Shown here: positions 62,209-64,000 of the stretch, in pieces | Position numbering within the stretch: the stretch's first letter is position 1 | Layout: every line of letters begins with the position of its first letter | Assembly (NCBI GenBank): GCA_030424715.1 | Contig: JAUHWH010000002.1 | Coordinates: forward strand, 83,080 to 147,079 | Source: Bdellovibrionia bacterium | GTDB taxonomy: Bacteria > Bdellovibrionota > Bdellovibrionia > Bdellovibrionales > JAGQZY01 | Length of the DNA stretch: 64,000 nt | Reading direction: 5' to 3' | The notes under the pieces: generated by a model | The model's database searches: none | The model's input: only the letters and a program-made list of their open reading frames with translations | What the model was told of the DNA's origin: nothing | Made by a program: the position numbers and the translations under genes

Positions 62209-63879
62209 CTAAGGACTGTCTTCATCCTCAGCGAAAGGATCAAACTCTTGCCCTTCATTCTGAGAATTTTGGTCGTCGACCGAATCACTGGATTCCGCCA
62301 CCGCTGAAGTCTCACTATCGTTGATACCAGCCGCACTCAGCTCGTCGTCTTCAGCATCCATAGCTTGATCGGCAGCAAGAACCTCGGCCGGCACTATGTC
62401 GCCCGCTTTCTGCTGACTCTCCGAGGTCAACTCCGACAGTTCGTCACTTAACAAGACGCCGGACTCATCATCGCCGGCCGCTTCTTGAGTCGGGGTTTCA
62501 CCATCGTTGCCAACAACGTCAGAAGGCTCGTCTGTGGCCTCGGAGGCCGCTTGCAACTCGGCAGCGGCTTCGGCCTCGGCTTTTTCTAAGGCGATTCTCT
62601 CATCATAGCGAGCCAACCACTTTTGGTCTTTACTGTCCACATCTTCACCGACATCCAGTGCTTCACGAATGTCTTGGGCGCGGTCACGGTCACGCTTTTC
62701 TTTTTGACGACGCTTCTCTTCTTCAAAAAACTCTGAGGAGGTATCGATCCCACCCAGGGTGTTTTCGATTTTCTCCAGCTCTTCGGCGCTCTCAGAGTAA
62801 CTGCCGTCGAACTCCTCGGCCATCTTATCTGTCACATCACTCAACTTTTCATCTTCTTCTTCAAGACCAATACCGTCCGGGAGGAGCTGATCAATTTCAT
62901 CGAGAGATGGCAGTTCACGTAAGTTTCTCAATCCAAAAATCTCTAGAAACTTACGAGTGGTTCCGTATTGCATGGGCTTACCAGGCAACTCACTTTTACC
63001 TTGAAAGCACACCAGGTGTTTTTCCATCAAAGCACGAACCAAATGGCCCGATTCAACGCCACGGATGTCATCAACCTCACTCTTAATCATAGGTTGCTTG
63101 TAAGCAATAATCGCGAGCACCTCTAAGGCTGGGCCCGACAACTTGAATGGGCGAGCCTTGGCAAGCTTGCGTAAGAACTCCATGTTGTCGACTTTGGTTC
63201 GCAACTGCCAACCGCCGTTGATCTCTTCGAGGCTAACCCCTCGAGCCACATCGGCGTATTCCACCTGTAGGTCCTCTAAAAGTTTTTTGATATCTTTGGT
63301 TTTTAGGTTGGTTCCCTTAAAGACCTGCTTGAAGGTTCCGATACCGAGCGGACGTTCCGACGAAAACAGCAAACTCTCCATAATCGATAGAGCCTGTTTC
63401 TGCTCAATAAACTCAACGTTGTTATTTTCTTCAGCCAGCATGTCTAAGGACTCACTGTCGTCTTCAAAGTCGGCAGTCATCGGACCGGAGGCTTCGACCG
63501 TGTCGGCATCGACACTCTCAGTCTCCCCACCTTCGGCCGCTTGCATGGTTTGTTCGCCATCCGACTCTTCAGTGTCAAATTCTTCGGTGATTGGTTCCAT
63601 CAGGGCGTCTTCTTCGCTGACTTCAGCCGTTTGAGCTTCTACTGCCGGGGCGTCTGTCTCAGACTCGGGAGCATGCTCTTTTAGAGTGGCCGCTTCATCA
63701 GCACTGGCATCGGGCTCAGTCGCTTTCTCATCACCATCCGAGTCGCCATCAAAAAAATCGAGCGAGGCCCCTGCCATTTCAATACTGTCCATGACTCGTT
63801 CGAGAACTTCTGATTCGCTCTCTTTCTTTTTTTTCTTTTTACCGCTTTTCTTCTTTTTGCTTTTCTCAACACTCGTCAT
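62209..63879 (-). CDS. scpB: segregation and condensation protein ScpB with long acidic extensions
   Basis: A 556-residue ScpB, partner of ScpA and SMC in chromosome condensation. The conserved tandem winged-helix core is at about 160-340 (ALSIMESLLFSSERPLGIG, LEVLAIIAYKQPMIKSEVDDIRG, MQYGTTRKFLEIFGLRNLRELPSL). Ordinary ScpB has about 190-200 residues. Here a Lys-rich start and an acidic N-terminal region (about 20-155) and an acidic Glu/Asp/Ala C-terminal region (about 350-556) flank it. Its ATG overlaps the previous gene's stop by 3 bp. Confidence 0.93.
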   Translation of the reverse strand: MTSVEKSKKKKSGKKKKKKESESEVLERVMDSIEMAGASLDFFDGDSDGDEKATEPDASADEAATLKEHAPESETDAPAVEAQTAEVSEEDALMEPITEEFDTEESDGEQTMQAAEGGETESVDADTVEASGPMTADFEDDSESLDMLAEENNNVEFIEQKQALSIMESLLFSSERPLGIGTFKQVFKGTNLKTKDIKKLLEDLQVEYADVARGVSLEEINGGWQLRTKVDNMEFLRKLAKARPFKLSGPALEVLAIIAYKQPMIKSEVDDIRGVESGHLVRALMEKHLVCFQGKSELPGKPMQYGTTRKFLEIFGLRNLRELPSLDEIDQLLPDGIGLEEEDEKLSDVTDKMAEEFDGSYSESAEELEKIENTLGGIDTSSEFFEEEKRRQKEKRDRDRAQDIREALDVGEDVDSKDQKWLARYDERIALEKAEAEAAAELQAASEATDEPSDVVGNDGETPTQEAAGDDESGVLLSDELSELTSESQQKAGDIVPAEVLAADQAMDAEDDELSAAGINDSETSAVAESSDSVDDQNSQNEGQEFDPFAEDEDSP

Positions 63880-64000
63880 GTTGTTTCTCCGTCGATGTTA
63901 AGGTCTTTTTCTGCCTGGTCAATTTCATCGTCACTGGCAACATCCAAGGAGGCCTCCCCTTCTGCCAATGGCTCCTGTGAGTCACTGTCTTCGCCTTCGT
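63876..64000 (-). CDS. C-terminal end of the gene upstream of scpB (probably scpA)
   Basis: Partial; the gene continues beyond the window edge. The visible 40 residues are acidic (ASLDVASDDEIDQAEKDLN) and end in TGA, overlapping the scpB ATG. Position and acidity suggest ScpA, but no ScpA core is visible. Confidence 0.5.
   Translation of the reverse strand, partial: EGEDSDSQEPLAEGEASLDVASDDEIDQAEKDLNIDGETT

Noticed and set aside
1..64000. tRNA, rRNA and CRISPR arrays
   Set aside because: No conserved T-loop-like or rRNA-like segments and no spaced identical repeats were found by eye in the window; a search with tRNAscan-SE, Infernal and a CRISPR finder would confirm this.

Overview
The window comes from the chromosome of a Gram-negative bacterium with an elaborate outer membrane. 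It holds a TonB-dependent receptor with its own TonB, many lipoproteins with clear lipoboxes, several predicted outer-membrane beta-barrels, a YbbA/YbbP/TesA cluster, phosphatidylserine decarboxylase and SMC-ScpAB genes. Large Ig/NHL and SPD-2-repeat lipoproteins, FecR and TPR proteins, CxxCH porins and many unrecognised secreted proteins suggest a Bdellovibrionota or related former deltaproteobacterial lineage. This is an inference from gene content; there is no rRNA or other marker to confirm it. I see no tRNA, rRNA or CRISPR array.

Layout. 0.1-5.7 kb: a metal-uptake locus. A Fur/Zur-family regulator, a thioredoxin-like protein and TonB form one overlapping operon, divergent from a His-tailed lipoprotein and a TonB-dependent receptor, with egtD (ergothioneine synthesis) behind them. 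Two near-identical operator-like motifs lie in the divergent gap. 5.8-10.7 kb: a giant Ig-like/NHL lipoprotein. 10.8-14.6 kb: ABC permease, ATPase and TesA-like esterase. 14.7-20.1 kb: a tightly overlapping operon of SPD-2-repeat lipoprotein, FecR protein and TPR/beta-barrel protein. 20.3-28.6 kb: DJ-1/PfpI protein, DUF2177 membrane protein, isocitrate dehydrogenase, ROK kinase, a CBS-less IMPDH/GMP reductase and small secreted proteins. 28.9-36.5 kb: secreted proteins, a Tat-type flavoprotein, an EEP nuclease, a glycine-rich secreted protein and an SGNH hydrolase. 36.6-39.8 kb: an operon of YHS protein, multi-CxxCH lipoprotein, YceI protein and a CxxCH-tagged porin-like protein. 39.9-47.3 kb: a cNMP-binding/HATPase signalling protein, TrhO, a VWA lipoprotein and a glycerophosphodiester phosphodiesterase; two sigma-54-type promoters lie here. 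47.3-56.3 kb: mostly housekeeping genes (SrkA-like kinase, TerC, Sua5/TsaC, OlsB-like acyltransferase, YceD, phosphoglycerate mutase, Psd, FAD dehydrogenase). 56.4-62.1 kb: an envelope gene region broken by a scar. 62.2-64 kb: scpB and the end of the gene before it.

The most unusual stretch is 58.3-61.4 kb. A 100-bp direct repeat (about 90% identical, exactly 3014 bp apart) covers the convergent 3' ends of an SGNH hydrolase gene and an outer-membrane protein gene. Between the copies lie a tyrosine recombinase broken by an in-frame stop, a remnant of the outer-membrane protein gene, a 14-bp inverted repeat and a glycine-rich secreted protein. That protein is a clear paralogue of the one at 33.3-34.2 kb. 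This looks like a decayed integrated element or a rearranged duplication carrying a glycine-rich surface protein.

Other cross-window signals are runs of 5-8 G used as ribosome-binding sites, nearly all in front of exported-protein genes, and a 17-codon ORF with a near-perfect Shine-Dalgarno sequence followed by a terminator-like hairpin.
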